The position numbers and the translations under genes are program-made. Positions 1 to 8,617 of a stretch of 64,000 nucleotides of DNA are shown one piece after another (the first letter of the stretch is position 1; every line of letters begins with the position of its first letter). The DNA is from Buddleja alternifolia (Eukaryota; Streptophyta; Magnoliopsida; Lamiales; Scrophulariaceae). Location of the stretch: NCBI GenBank assembly GCA_019426215.1, contig CM033396.1:24877101-24941100 (forward strand), read 5' to 3'. Under the pieces are notes generated by a model that searched no databases, was not told where the DNA came from, and saw only the letters and a program-made list of their open reading frames with translations.

Positions 1-275
1 AGCTGGTTATTTATGTTCTTGGCTAAGTAATCAAAGAATAGATAGTATTTTAGGTGTCTATGATCAACTTGAATTGAAGAACGAACTATCCTTGAATCGA
101 TGCTTTACATTTATTGAACTTCCTATTTAATTCCTGTCATTATTAATTCATCAAACAAACCTCCCCATTGAATATTATTTTGATCAACCAATCTCTAGGG
201 TTCGACCTGGACTTACAAGTACTACAAATTCTTGTGAGAACAGTAATTATATTTTGGTGCATTCGACACGTACCA
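1..275 (+). repeat. 5' LTR of element A (last 275 bp)
   Basis: Matches 8343-8617 base for base by eye, and ends in ACCA directly before a 5-nt spacer and the primer-binding site. The first 1.2 kb of this LTR lies upstream of the window. Confidence 0.95.
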
Positions 276-280
276 AATTT

Positions 281-298
281 TGGCGCCGTTGCCGGGGA
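281..298 (+). other. Primer-binding site, tRNA-Asp type
   Basis: TGGCGCCGTTGCCGGGGA, five bases after the LTR end, is complementary to the 3' end of plant tRNA-Asp as I know it. This primer is usual in Athila elements. Element G2 has the same 18 bases at 45809-45826. Confidence 0.9.
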
Positions 299-640
299 TT
301 AGTTTTCGATCAAAATCTTATTTTATTCTAATTATTATTGTAATATATATAGGCTGTTAGATTTATATATTTCTTAGTTTTAAGTTTTATTGACTAGTTT
401 GTGCATTGAAAAAAAAAACTGTTTTTCGAATTTGGCCACGATCTCTATATCAATCTTGAAGGAAACATCGTTTTAAAAACAACTCAGCATACTTTAGTAT
501 GCTGAGCACCACCCTCGCGGGCCCAAATTCCATCGTTTACTAGTTGTTTTTTGCGTTTTTGTGTTTTTAGTCGGTTTTTAAGTTTTATTTTTATTTGTTT
601 TCGATATTTCTATACTTTAGCTTGTTAGTTTTTGTGTTTT
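299..640 (+). other. Untranslated leader of element A with an 11 bp perfect hairpin
   Basis: AT-rich leader between the primer-binding site and the gag ATG. Positions 483-493 (CTCAGCATACT) and 496-506 (AGTATGCTGAG) form a perfect 11 bp inverted repeat around a TT loop. It lies where retroviral genomes carry packaging and dimerisation hairpins; that role is inference. G2's leader (45827-45964) has no such hairpin. Confidence 0.6.
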
Positions 641-1732
641 ATGACCTCTAAGAGCCAAGAAATTGATCCAGAGATTGAAAGAACGTTCCACAGATTAAGA
701 AGAGAGGCCAAACGGGCAATTGAAGAGCAAAACTCAATACCTGAAGAGTCAATCCCTTCTCCAAAGGGAAGCACCGAATCTCTGCACCTGTTTTCAAGTG
801 ATTCAGACGAAGAGGAAGTCATGGCAGCCAACAATAGGACTCTAAAGGAGTTGGCTGCTCCAAATTTTAATCAACAACCTTTATGCATTGAATACGCTAC
901 TTTAGATGTTGTTTTTGAATTGAAATCTGGATTGATTCACTTATTACCTAAATTTCGTGGTCTTGCAGGAGAGGATCCAAATAAACATCTGAAGGAGTTC
1001 CATGTTGTTTGTTCAAGCATGAGACCAACTGGAGTGTCAGATGAGCATATTAAATTGAGAGCTTTTCCATTCTCCTTAGCTGATGATGCAAAGGATTGGC
1101 TCTATTATTTACCGTCGGGGACGATAACAACATGGAATGAAGTGAAGAGGCTGTTTTTGGAAAAGTACTTCCCAGCTTCAAGGGCTGCAAACATAAGGAA
1201 AGAAATTTGTGGCATAAGGCAGTACAATGAAGAGTCATTATACGAATACTGGGAGCGTTTTAAGAAGTTGTGTGCAAGCTGCCCCCACCACCAAATAAGT
1301 GAGCAATTGTTAATTCAATATATTTATGAAGGCTTACTGTATATGGACAGGAACATGATTGATGCAGCGAGTGGAGGAGCGTTTGTAGATAAAACCCCCA
1401 CAGTTGCCAGAAATTTGATTTCCAATATGGCGGCAAATTCACAGCAATTTGGCATGAGGTTGGACCACACACCTAAAGCAGTTAATGAGGTAAGTACATC
1501 TAACCTTGAGCATCAAATTTCTGAGTTAACGTCATTAGTTCGTCAGATGGCGGTAGGAAATATGCAAGTAGCGAAGGTATGTGGTATTTGTTCAGTTACA
1601 GGACACCCCACTGATGCGTGTCCTACATTGCAAGAAGAAACGAACCAGCAAGCCAATGCCATTGGAGGATTCCCAGGTCAGCAACAAAGAAAGTACGATC
1701 CTTATTCCAATTCATACAATCCAGGTTGGTGA
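641..1732 (+). pseudogene. gag (nucleocapsid precursor), element A, N-terminal part
   Basis: Gag forms the virus-like particle and binds the element RNA. The ATG at 641 opens MTSKSQEIDPEIE. The central part (about 890-1350) has the plant Retrotrans_gag pattern, including LRAFPFSLADDAKDWLYYLP and WNEVKRLFLEKYFP. A zinc knuckle CGICSVTGHPTDAC, perfect CX2CX4HX4C, starts near 1580. The frame closes with TGA at 1730-1732 after NPGW, but the same frame continues beyond it in gag-like Gln/Asn-rich sequence, with a second TGA at 1799-1801 before the next open stretch. The two stops look like point damage in one gag-pol frame. A TTG-started extension to 632 is unlikely to be used. Confidence 0.85.
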
Positions 1733-1825
1733 GATCACCCCAATCTCAGTTATGGAAATCAAGTTGGACAAAATCGCTATCAAAATTCTTTCCAGCCTTG
1801 ACAGCAACATCAAACGAATCAATCT

Positions 1826-3169
1826 TTGAATTCAGGTATGGCTTTAGATGAAATTGTTAAAGCTCTCGCTAACAATACCCAAAAATTTCAACAGGAAACA
1901 AGAAACAGCATCCAAAATTTAGAGAAACAGATAAGTCAGTTAGCAACTTCGATGAGCAAGATGGAAGCTCAAGGTTCGGGCAAATTACCGTCCCAAACAA
2001 TCATAAATCATAGAGAGAATGCCAGTGTAGTAACTTTGCGGAGTGGAAAAGAAATTCAGAGCCCAACTCAAAGTGTGCCGGAAGAAGAAAAACCCACAGA
2101 AGCTAAAACTAGTCTCGAAGCTCCTAAGGTAAGTTTTCCTTCAAACATGCATAATTCCACTAACACTGTTCCTGTTTCCATCCCTTTTCCGAGCAGGTTA
2201 AGTAAATCCAAGAAACAAAATGAAGAGAAGGAGATATTGGAGACATTCAGGAAGGTAGCAGTAAACATTCCACTGCTTGATGCTATTAGTCAGATTCCGA
2301 GATATGCGAAATTCCTTAAGGAGCTATGCACCACGAAGAGGAAGCTACGAGGAGACGAAAAGATTAAAGTGGATGAAAATGTGTCTGCAATAATCCGGCG
2401 AAAACTGCCACCTAAGTGTAAGGATCCAGGTACGTTTACTATCCCTTGTGTGATTGGTAATAATAGATTTGAACGTGCCATGTTAGATTTAGGTGCATCA
2501 ATTAACGTCATGCCTCATTCAATTTATGCATCTCTTAATTTGGGTCCCTTGAAACAAACTGGTGTTATTATACAATTGGCGGATCGATCTAATGCATACC
2601 CCGAGGGGGTGCTTGAGGATGTGTTAGTGCAGGTGAATGAATTAATCTTTCTAGCTGATTTTTACGTTCTGAATATGGAAGATAATGGATCCCCAAATCC
2701 TGCCCCGATCCTCCTAGGACGCCCCTTCCTCAAAACAGCAAGAACAAAGATTGATGCTCATGATGGCACTTTATCAATGGAGTTTGATGGGCAGATTGTC
2801 AAATTTAGCATATTCGAATCCATGAGGTATCCCCCTGATGTGAATTCAGTTTATTCTATTGATATTATTGATGTGTTAGCCCAGGAGGTTTTTGAGAAAA
2901 ATCAAGTGGATGCATTGGAAGTAGTACTCAGTCATGGTTTATGGCAATTCGGGGAACATCTGAATTTTAGTGATGAAGTTGAAGAGATGATTATGGCTTT
3001 GCAGTCCTTACCACCAGCCCCTAGCAGGTATAATGTATCAAAAATTGAGTTATCATTTAATCACACAAAATTGTTGCCATCTGTGTTGCAGGCACCGAGT
3101 TTAGAACTTAAGCCCTTACCCGAGCATTTGAAGTATGTGTACTACGGTGCAAGAGGAAAGACTCGTTAG
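1826..3169 (+). pseudogene. gag C-terminus and aspartic protease, element A
   Basis: In the same frame as the upstream gag ORF. The first third is a coiled-coil-like, Gln/Ser-rich linker containing VVTLRSGKEIQ, a wording shared with G2 (ITLRSGKQVV). The retropepsin-like domain spans about 2430-2820: FTIPCVIGNNRFERAMLDLG, then IQLADRSNAYPEGVLEDVLV, and the flap-proximal ILLGRPFL. The active-site triplet reads DLG where G2 has DSG; whether DLG is functional here is not known from the sequence. The frame ends at TAG 3167-3169 just after LKYVYYG, where a small deletion relative to G2 removes the link to RT and shifts frame. The next ORF overlaps it in another frame from 3135. Confidence 0.8.
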
Positions 3170-4379
3170 GATGCTTCGAGATCATAAGACAGCAATTGGA
3201 TGGACTATAGCAGGCATCAAGGCAATTAGTCCTTCCATGTGCATGCACCGGATTTTGTTAGAGGATGACTCAAAACCAAGCAGAGAGGCTCAAAGGAGGT
3301 TGAATCCATTGATGATGGATGTAGTAAAGAAAGAAATCCTGAAGTTGTTGGATGCAGGAGTTATTTACCCAATTTCAGACAGCAAGTGGGTCAGTCCTGT
3401 TCAGGTTGTACCAAAAAAATCTGGAGTGACGGTAGTGCAGAACCAGAATAATGAGCTAGTTCCTACGAGGATTCAAAATGGGTGGCGTGTTTGCATTGAT
3501 TACCGCAAGCTGAATGCAGCAACGAGAAAGGACCATTTTCCTTTACCTTTTATTGATCAAATGCTTGAACGATTAGCCGGTAAATCTCATTATTGTTTTC
3601 TTGATGGTTACTCAGGTTATAACCAGATTGTGATTGCTCCTGAAGACCAAGAGAAAACCACATTCACGTTTTCGTTTGGAACATTTGCTTATCGGAGGAT
3701 GTCGTTTGGACTTTGCAATGCACCAGCCACTTTTCAGCGCTGCATGATAAGTATTTTCTCTGATTTAATCGAAAAGTACATTGAAGTTTTTATGGACGAT
3801 TTTACTGTGCATGGGGATTCATTTGATTCTTGTCTTGAAAATTTATCTCGTGTGCTTGATCGTTGCATTGACACAAACCTTGTTTTGAATTTTGAAAAAT
3901 GTCATTTTATGGTAGAACAAGGGATTGTATTAGGACATGTTATTTCATGTAGGGGTATTGAGGTAGATAAAGCTAAGGTAGATTTAATTGTGAACTTACC
4001 CTACCCCACATGTGTGAGGGATGTGCGATCTTTCCTTGGCCATGCAGGTTTTTATCATAGATTCATCAAGGATTTTTCGAAGATTGCATTGCCTCTATCC
4101 AAGTTGCTACAACAAGATGTGATTTTCGAATTCACCCAAGACTGCAAGGATGCTTTTGATAAACTGAAATCAGCGTTAACCACTGCACCTTTGATGCAGC
4201 CACCAGATTGGTCTCTTCCATTCGAAATAATGTGTGATGCGAGTAATTATGCAATGGGAGCAGTTTTAGGACAACGAGTTGGCAAACAACCTCATGTGAT
4301 CCATTATGCTTCCCGGACCCTTAACGCGGCTCAGTGCAATTATTCAACTACTGAAAAAGAACTTTTGTCTTTAAGATAA
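3135..4379 (+). pseudogene. Reverse transcriptase and first part of RNase H, element A
   Basis: RT copies element RNA to cDNA. Domain landmarks: KKEILKLLDAGVIYPISDS at the start, [12 protein letters not shown], the Athila signature [42 protein letters not shown], and the catalytic VFMDDF (MDD codons at 3792-3800). [12 protein letters not shown] marks the RT connection, and EIMCDASNYAMGAVLGQR opens RNase H. The reading frame is lost near 4372 after TTEKELLSL, where G2 continues with a longer [12 protein letters not shown] stretch; a deletion of about 15 bases best explains it. All RT motifs are intact, so damage is confined to the ORF joints. Confidence 0.88.
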
Positions 4380-5943
4380 ATTTCGTTCTTATCTACTTGG
4401 ATCTAAAGTGATTGTATTTTCTGATCATGCAGCTTTAAGACATCTTTTGGCGAAGAAAGAATCAAAACCGAGGTTAATGAGATGGATTCTTCTTCTTCAA
4501 GAATTTGATTTGGAGATTAAAGATAAAAAGGGGGCTGAAAATTTGGTGGCAGATCATTTGAGTCGATTAGTGCGAAAAGAAAATCTGGTGCCACTACAAG
4601 AATTCTTTCCGGATGAGCAATTGTTTGCTCTGCAAGGTATGGTTCCTTGGTATGCTGATTTAGTGAATTATTTAGTTTCTAGAACTTTACCTGATGATTT
4701 GAGTAGAGCTAAGAAAGATAAAATTAAGAGTGAGGCAAAATATTATGTGTGGGATGATCCATACTTGTGGAAGTTTTGTTCCGATCAAATTATTAGGAGA
4801 TGTGTGCCTGATTCTGAATTAGAGTCTGTCTTGAAATTTTGTCATGCTTATGCGTGTGGTGGTCATTTTGGACCTAAGAGAACTGCTAGAAAAGTGTTAG
4901 ATAGTGGTTTTTATTGGCCTACTTTATTCCATGATGCTTATGTCATGTGTAAAAATTGTGAACAATGTCAAAGGACTGGGAATTTAAGTCATAGGAATGA
5001 AATGTTTCAAACGCCCATACTTGTTTGTGAGATTTTTAATATATGGGGTATTGATTTTATGGGACCTTTTCCTTCCTCCTTTGGTTTTGTTTATATCTTA
5101 CTTGCAGTTGATTATGTTTCAAAGTGGGTGGAAGCTAAAGCCACCCAAACTGACGATTCTAAAGCTGTTGTAGGTTTTCTCAAGTCTAACATTTTTAGTA
5201 GGTTTGGCATACCAAAAGCATTGATAAGTGATCAGGGGTCCCATTTTTGTAACCGAGCTGTGGACACTTTGCTAAAAAAATATGGAGTGTTTCATAAGAC
5301 ATCCACACCTTATCACCCTCAGACAAATGGGCAAACCGAGGTGTCCAATCGAGAAGTCAAGTCCATCTTGGAAAAAACTGTAAATCCTAATCGAAAAGAT
5401 TGGAGTCTTCGACTTGAAGATGCATTATGGGCGTACCGGACAGCCTATAAAACACCTATTGGGATGTCTCCATATAGGTTAGTCTTTGGTAAATCGTGTC
5501 ATCTTCCAGTGGAATTGGAACACAAAGCGTTTTGGGCTGTAAAGAGTTGAAATTTAGATAGAGATCAAGCTGGTATACATAGGAAGTTGCAACTACAAGA
5601 GTTAGAGGAGATTCGCCTTGATGCTTATGAGAATTCCCGAATTTACAAGGAGAAGACCAAGTGGTTTCATGACAAGATGATCTCTAGGAAAGAATTTGTG
5701 ATTGGACAAAAAGTGTTGCTTTACAACTCAAGACTCAAATTAATGCCTGGTAAGTTACGTTCTCGTTGGTTTGGACCTTTTGTTGTGATTAATGTATTTT
5801 CTTATGGTGCAGTAGAGATTCAAAGCTTAGAAACTAACAAGTTGTTCAAGGTAAATGGACATAGACTTAAACCTTTCTATGAAGGTTTCCAAGAGCATAC
5901 AATTGAAGAAGTTTCATTGATCAATCCAACTTACTTGGATTAA
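4380..5943 (+). pseudogene. RNase H C-terminus and integrase, element A
   Basis: The frame reads [20 protein letters not shown] (end of RNase H) from about 4390, then NLVADHLSR. Integrase follows: zinc-binding HHCC region ([12 protein letters not shown] ... [11 protein letters not shown], about 4840-4980), then the core with [19 protein letters not shown] and [12 protein letters not shown] supplying D, D and E. The C-terminal part includes [18 protein letters not shown] and ends at the TAA 5941-5943. One in-frame TGA (5548-5550) splits the gene; G2 reads IKFLNFDSQ at that point, so it is point or indel damage. No chromodomain is seen, as expected for Athila rather than chromoviruses. Confidence 0.87.
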
Positions 5944-5951
5944 AAGGCTGC

Positions 5952-6003
5952 AAAGTCGAGCCAACGACTTTAAAAAAAGGCGCTGCTTGGGAGGCAACCC
6001 AAG
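5952..6003 (+). other. Tandem hairpins just after the pol stop (element A)
   Basis: Hairpin 1: AAAGTCG (5952-5958), loop AGCCAA, CGACTTT (5965-5971). Hairpin 2: CTTGGG (5986-5991), loop AGGCAA, CCCAAG (5998-6003). The same pair follows pol in G2 (51344-51391) and G3 (29065-29113). Hairpin 2 is identical in all three. Hairpin 1 changes its closing pair from G:C to A:T in G3. Confidence 0.7.
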
Positions 6004-6094
6004 AGTGGCTGAACGACCACCATCAGATTTGCTTTCTTTTTCCCTATCTCTTTTAATTTCGTTTGTTCATTTTTTTTTTATTTTCATTCTGTGT

Positions 6095-6135
6095 TGCATT
6101 GAGGACAATGCAGATTTTAAGTGTGTGGGAAATGG
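6095..6135 (+). other. Third conserved hairpin and internal PPT-like motif (element A)
   Basis: TGCATTG (6095-6101), loop AGGA, CAATGCA (6106-6112), then TTTTAAGTGTGTGGGAAA, which resembles the true polypurine tract region (TAAGTGTGGGGGAAT) before the 3' LTR. G3 and G2 have the same hairpin with different outer pairs, also followed by a G-run. Confidence 0.65.
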
Positions 6136-6941
6136 TTAGTTATTTGTTTTATGAGTTTAAAAAAAAAATTCTTTATTGTGCAGCCAAGTAAGGTAGTGAA
6201 AAATTATTTTCCTTCATCAGTGGTTGATTGAAAAATAAACTAGATTCAATAGAGAAGTTAAGTAGTGTTTAAATTGTTATGATTGTTGAAGTACAGGCTT
6301 TTACAGAAATTCGTGTGAATTCGTAATTTAGCATAACTTTGTATGTGACTTTTGACTTGCTGAAATCCCTTCAAATTCCTCAAGGTTAATCTGGTTGATA
6401 GTGACTTAAAATAATAATGGATGAAATTCCTCGGTGTAAAGCTTGAGGCGTAAATTGCGTAATGTTGAAGATATAGTATAGCGCCTGGGATTATCTACAC
6501 TGAAGGGATTAAGCCTGAGGAGTTTTCAAGCTTGGTAACCTAAGACTATCTAGTCTGGGATCTATCGGCCCAAACCTGTTACTGTGTTGGAAATCTAATA
6601 GGGCTATTCAAAGTATGTCCAGAATGAAATGATCCGCTTGTTGAGTAACCGGGTGCATTCATGAGTAATGTTTGTATTCGCGTCAAAAGACAAGTGTGTG
6701 CTATAAAATGTTGCTCGTTTTAATTTATTATTTATGATAGAGGAAATATAAAGGGATGATGTTAAGTTAGATGTTGCATTAATAGTATAGTGGTTACGAA
6801 ATTAAGTGAATTCTTGAGAAGTTTGTGTGAATGCAAGAGTAATGGTGGAGACATGATAGACCTTTCTATCGAATTTTGTTACGAATTGATGTTTGGAAAG
6901 AAAATTTTATGAACTTGCTTGTTTGTACATTGAGAGATTGA

Positions 6942-7070
6942 TTTTGTGGGTATATCTTCTGCAAACCCTCACGAGACTAAACTCGTCCACTAGGGGTAAC
7001 CAAGGGGTTTAAAGGCTTGTTGCATATGCTAAATGCAATCGTGTTACCTACGAAAGTGGTTGGCTTTAGT
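6942..7070 (+). other. Conserved block upstream of the 3' LTR (element A)
   Basis: About 125 bp, the best-conserved non-coding stretch among A, G3 (30537-30665) and G2 (52768-52895). Contains ACGAG/CTCGT (6971-6986, loop ACTAAA) and TTGCAT-ATGCTAA-ATGCAA (7020-7038). In G2 and G3 the latter is TTGCAC ... GTGCAA, a compensatory change. Confidence 0.7.
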
Positions 7071-7130
7071 TTTAGTTGTTTTTTTTCTAGTTTCTCTTTA
7101 TCTTTGCCCGAGGACGTGCAAGAGCTAAGT

Positions 7131-7141
7131 GTGGGGGAATT
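7131..7141 (+). other. Polypurine tract of element A
   Basis: GTGGGGGAATT directly before the TG that opens the 3' LTR. It primes plus-strand cDNA synthesis. Confidence 0.85.
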
Positions 7142-7616
7142 TGATAAGTGCAATATTTATATATTTTATTACCTCTATATTTAGCATTTTATTGTGATTA
7201 TATGGCCATTGGAACTGATTTTATCTCATTTTGTGATTTAGGCAAGATTTGGAGTGCAAAATATCAATTTCAATCAAAATGGCAGATTTGGCGATGTTTT
7301 GGAAATACTGATATATCTGGAGATGCATAAGTTAGTTTCTATTGAATCTTATCCAGTTGGAAAGCTAAGACAAAGGCCTACATTTCTTGTGAAGACGTCC
7401 AGGCCCAGTTCGGAAGTTTAAGGGCCCAAAAGTGTTCAAGAACAGAAGATTTCTGTTCTGGACTGGACTGCGCAGCTGTGGTGAAAAATTCATAAATAGA
7501 GTTATGTATCTTGGATTTAGTCAAGGCCCATTGGAATTGAAAGATAACACACGAATCTACAACTTTCTAGAAGGAGTTGAAGTCAGATTTGAGGGTTAAT
7601 TAGAGGCAATTCAAGG

Positions 7617-7750
7617 TGTAAAGGGAAGAATATATTCTCCATGCTTTGATGTTAAAGGGAAGAATATATTCTCTATGCTTTAATGTTAAAGAGAAGAATA
7701 TATTCTCCATGTCTTGATAAAGGAAGAGAGAATATATTCTCTCCATGATT
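7617..7750 (+). repeat. Four-copy 34 bp tandem repeat in U3, each with a 12 bp palindrome
   Basis: The perfect palindrome AGAATATATTCT occurs at 7627, 7661, 7695 and 7729, exactly 34 bases apart, inside units that read roughly TGTTAAAGGGAAG then the palindrome then CATGCTTTGA. It ends about 30 bp before the TATA-like box. Such arrays often act as LTR enhancers; that role is inferred. Confidence 0.9.
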
Positions 7751-7769
7751 ATAGCATCTTTTCATTGCC

Positions 7770-7778
7770 TATATATAT
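7770..7778 (+). promoter_or_regulatory. TATA-like box of element A LTR
   Basis: TATATATAT in CATTGCCTATATATATGTC, followed about 30 bp later by an A-rich stretch (GAAGAGAACAACAAC) suitable for a transcript start. Inferred from position only. Confidence 0.5.
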
Positions 7779-8617
7779 GTCTTGCAAGACTTGAAGAGAA
7801 CAACAACAAAAACAAGAAGAAAACAAAGAGAAGAGAGTTAGAAAAATAATATTTTCAAGTTTTATGCTTACAATTATGAGTAGCTAAGTTTTTATTTCGA
7901 TTCAAGGGACTTCATTTTTATTCACATGTTGTGAGACACGGTGCTTCATCTATCTATCTACTGTTTGATTATCTTTTGTTTCTTATTCTTAATGTTCATG
8001 CTTGTTTAGATAATAATCTAAGGTGCACATTAGTTGATTATCTATTACAATCTATTGCTAACAAATCTTCATAATCCGTAATTGTTATGTTTGATTTGTG
8101 CATGTAGCAATTAGGTTTTCATGATTAGGATCCCAATTTTCGTTGATAACCTAAGGGAAACATTAGAGTAAATTAAATAGTTGGCGCTTGCTTAAACTAT
8201 TGTTTATCCTTAGTCGCTTCTAATTCGTTATGCTATTATTAACATGATTAGGATTGCTTAATACCGAGTCAGTTGATAATAAGAATTTAACCGGGTGCTG
8301 GGCTTTGGTTAATGATATACGGAAGTTAATAGGGATATAAATAGCTGGTTATTTATGTTCTTGGCTAAGTAATCAAAGAATAGATAGTATTTTAGGTGTC
8401 TATGATCAACTTGAATTGAAGAACGAACTATCCTTGAATCGATGCTTTACATTTATTGAACTTCCTATTTAATTCCTGTCATTATTAATTCATCAAACAA
8501 ACCTCCCCATTGAATATTATTTTGATCAACCAATCTCTAGGGTTCGACCTGGACTTACAAGTACTACAAATTCTTGTGAGAACAGTAATTATATTTTGGT
8601 GCATTCGACACGTACCA

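Larger units (their letters stand above)
5944..7130 (+). other. 3' non-coding region of element A between pol and 3' LTR
   Basis: No sustained ORF. In place of an env-like gene the stretch holds four ordered RNA-hairpin candidates and an internal polypurine-like motif, which recur in the same order in G3 (29052-30746) and G2 (51329-52968). Other blocks near 6480-6600 also align loosely with G3 30040-30180 and G2 52250-52390. Conservation across elements with different LTRs suggests a role in the element RNA; that is inference. Confidence 0.7.
1..8617 (+). mobile_element. Athila-lineage Ty3/gypsy retrotransposon (element A), 5' end cut by window
   Basis: Seen in order: tail of the 5' LTR, tRNA-Asp primer-binding site, gag with a zinc knuckle, protease, reverse transcriptase, RNase H, integrase, a 1.2 kb non-coding stretch, polypurine tract and a complete 3' LTR. 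The order PR-RT-RH-IN is that of Ty3/gypsy. The RT wording (for example [24 protein letters not shown]), the LTR start TGATAAG and the tRNA-Asp primer fit the plant Athila lineage. No env-like ORF lies after integrase. The visible 275 bp of 5' LTR match 8343-8617 with no difference I could find, so insertion is recent, yet the coding region carries stops and frameshifts. The 3' flank is the leader of C1 copia copy W; the 5' flank lies outside the window, so the target duplication cannot be checked. Confidence 0.9.
7142..8617 (+). repeat. 3' LTR of element A (1476 bp)
   Basis: Begins TGATAAGTGC after the polypurine tract and ends CGTACCA. The last 275 bp equal the visible 5' LTR. It contains a 34 bp tandem array (7617-7750), a TATA-like box (7770-7778) and, downstream, an A-rich probable start of the R region. 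Confidence 0.95.

Noticed and set aside
281..298. tRNA gene at the primer-binding sites
   Set aside because: Only 18 bases complementary to a tRNA 3' end are present; no tRNA body can be folded.
7627..7740. Palindromes as heat-shock elements
   Set aside because: AGAATATATTCT spaces GAA and TTC by four bases, not two as in a standard heat-shock element, so I did not name a factor.
7617..7750. Regular 34 bp spacing as a CRISPR-like array
   Set aside because: Units are near-identical throughout with no variable spacers, inside a plant LTR; it is a tandem repeat.
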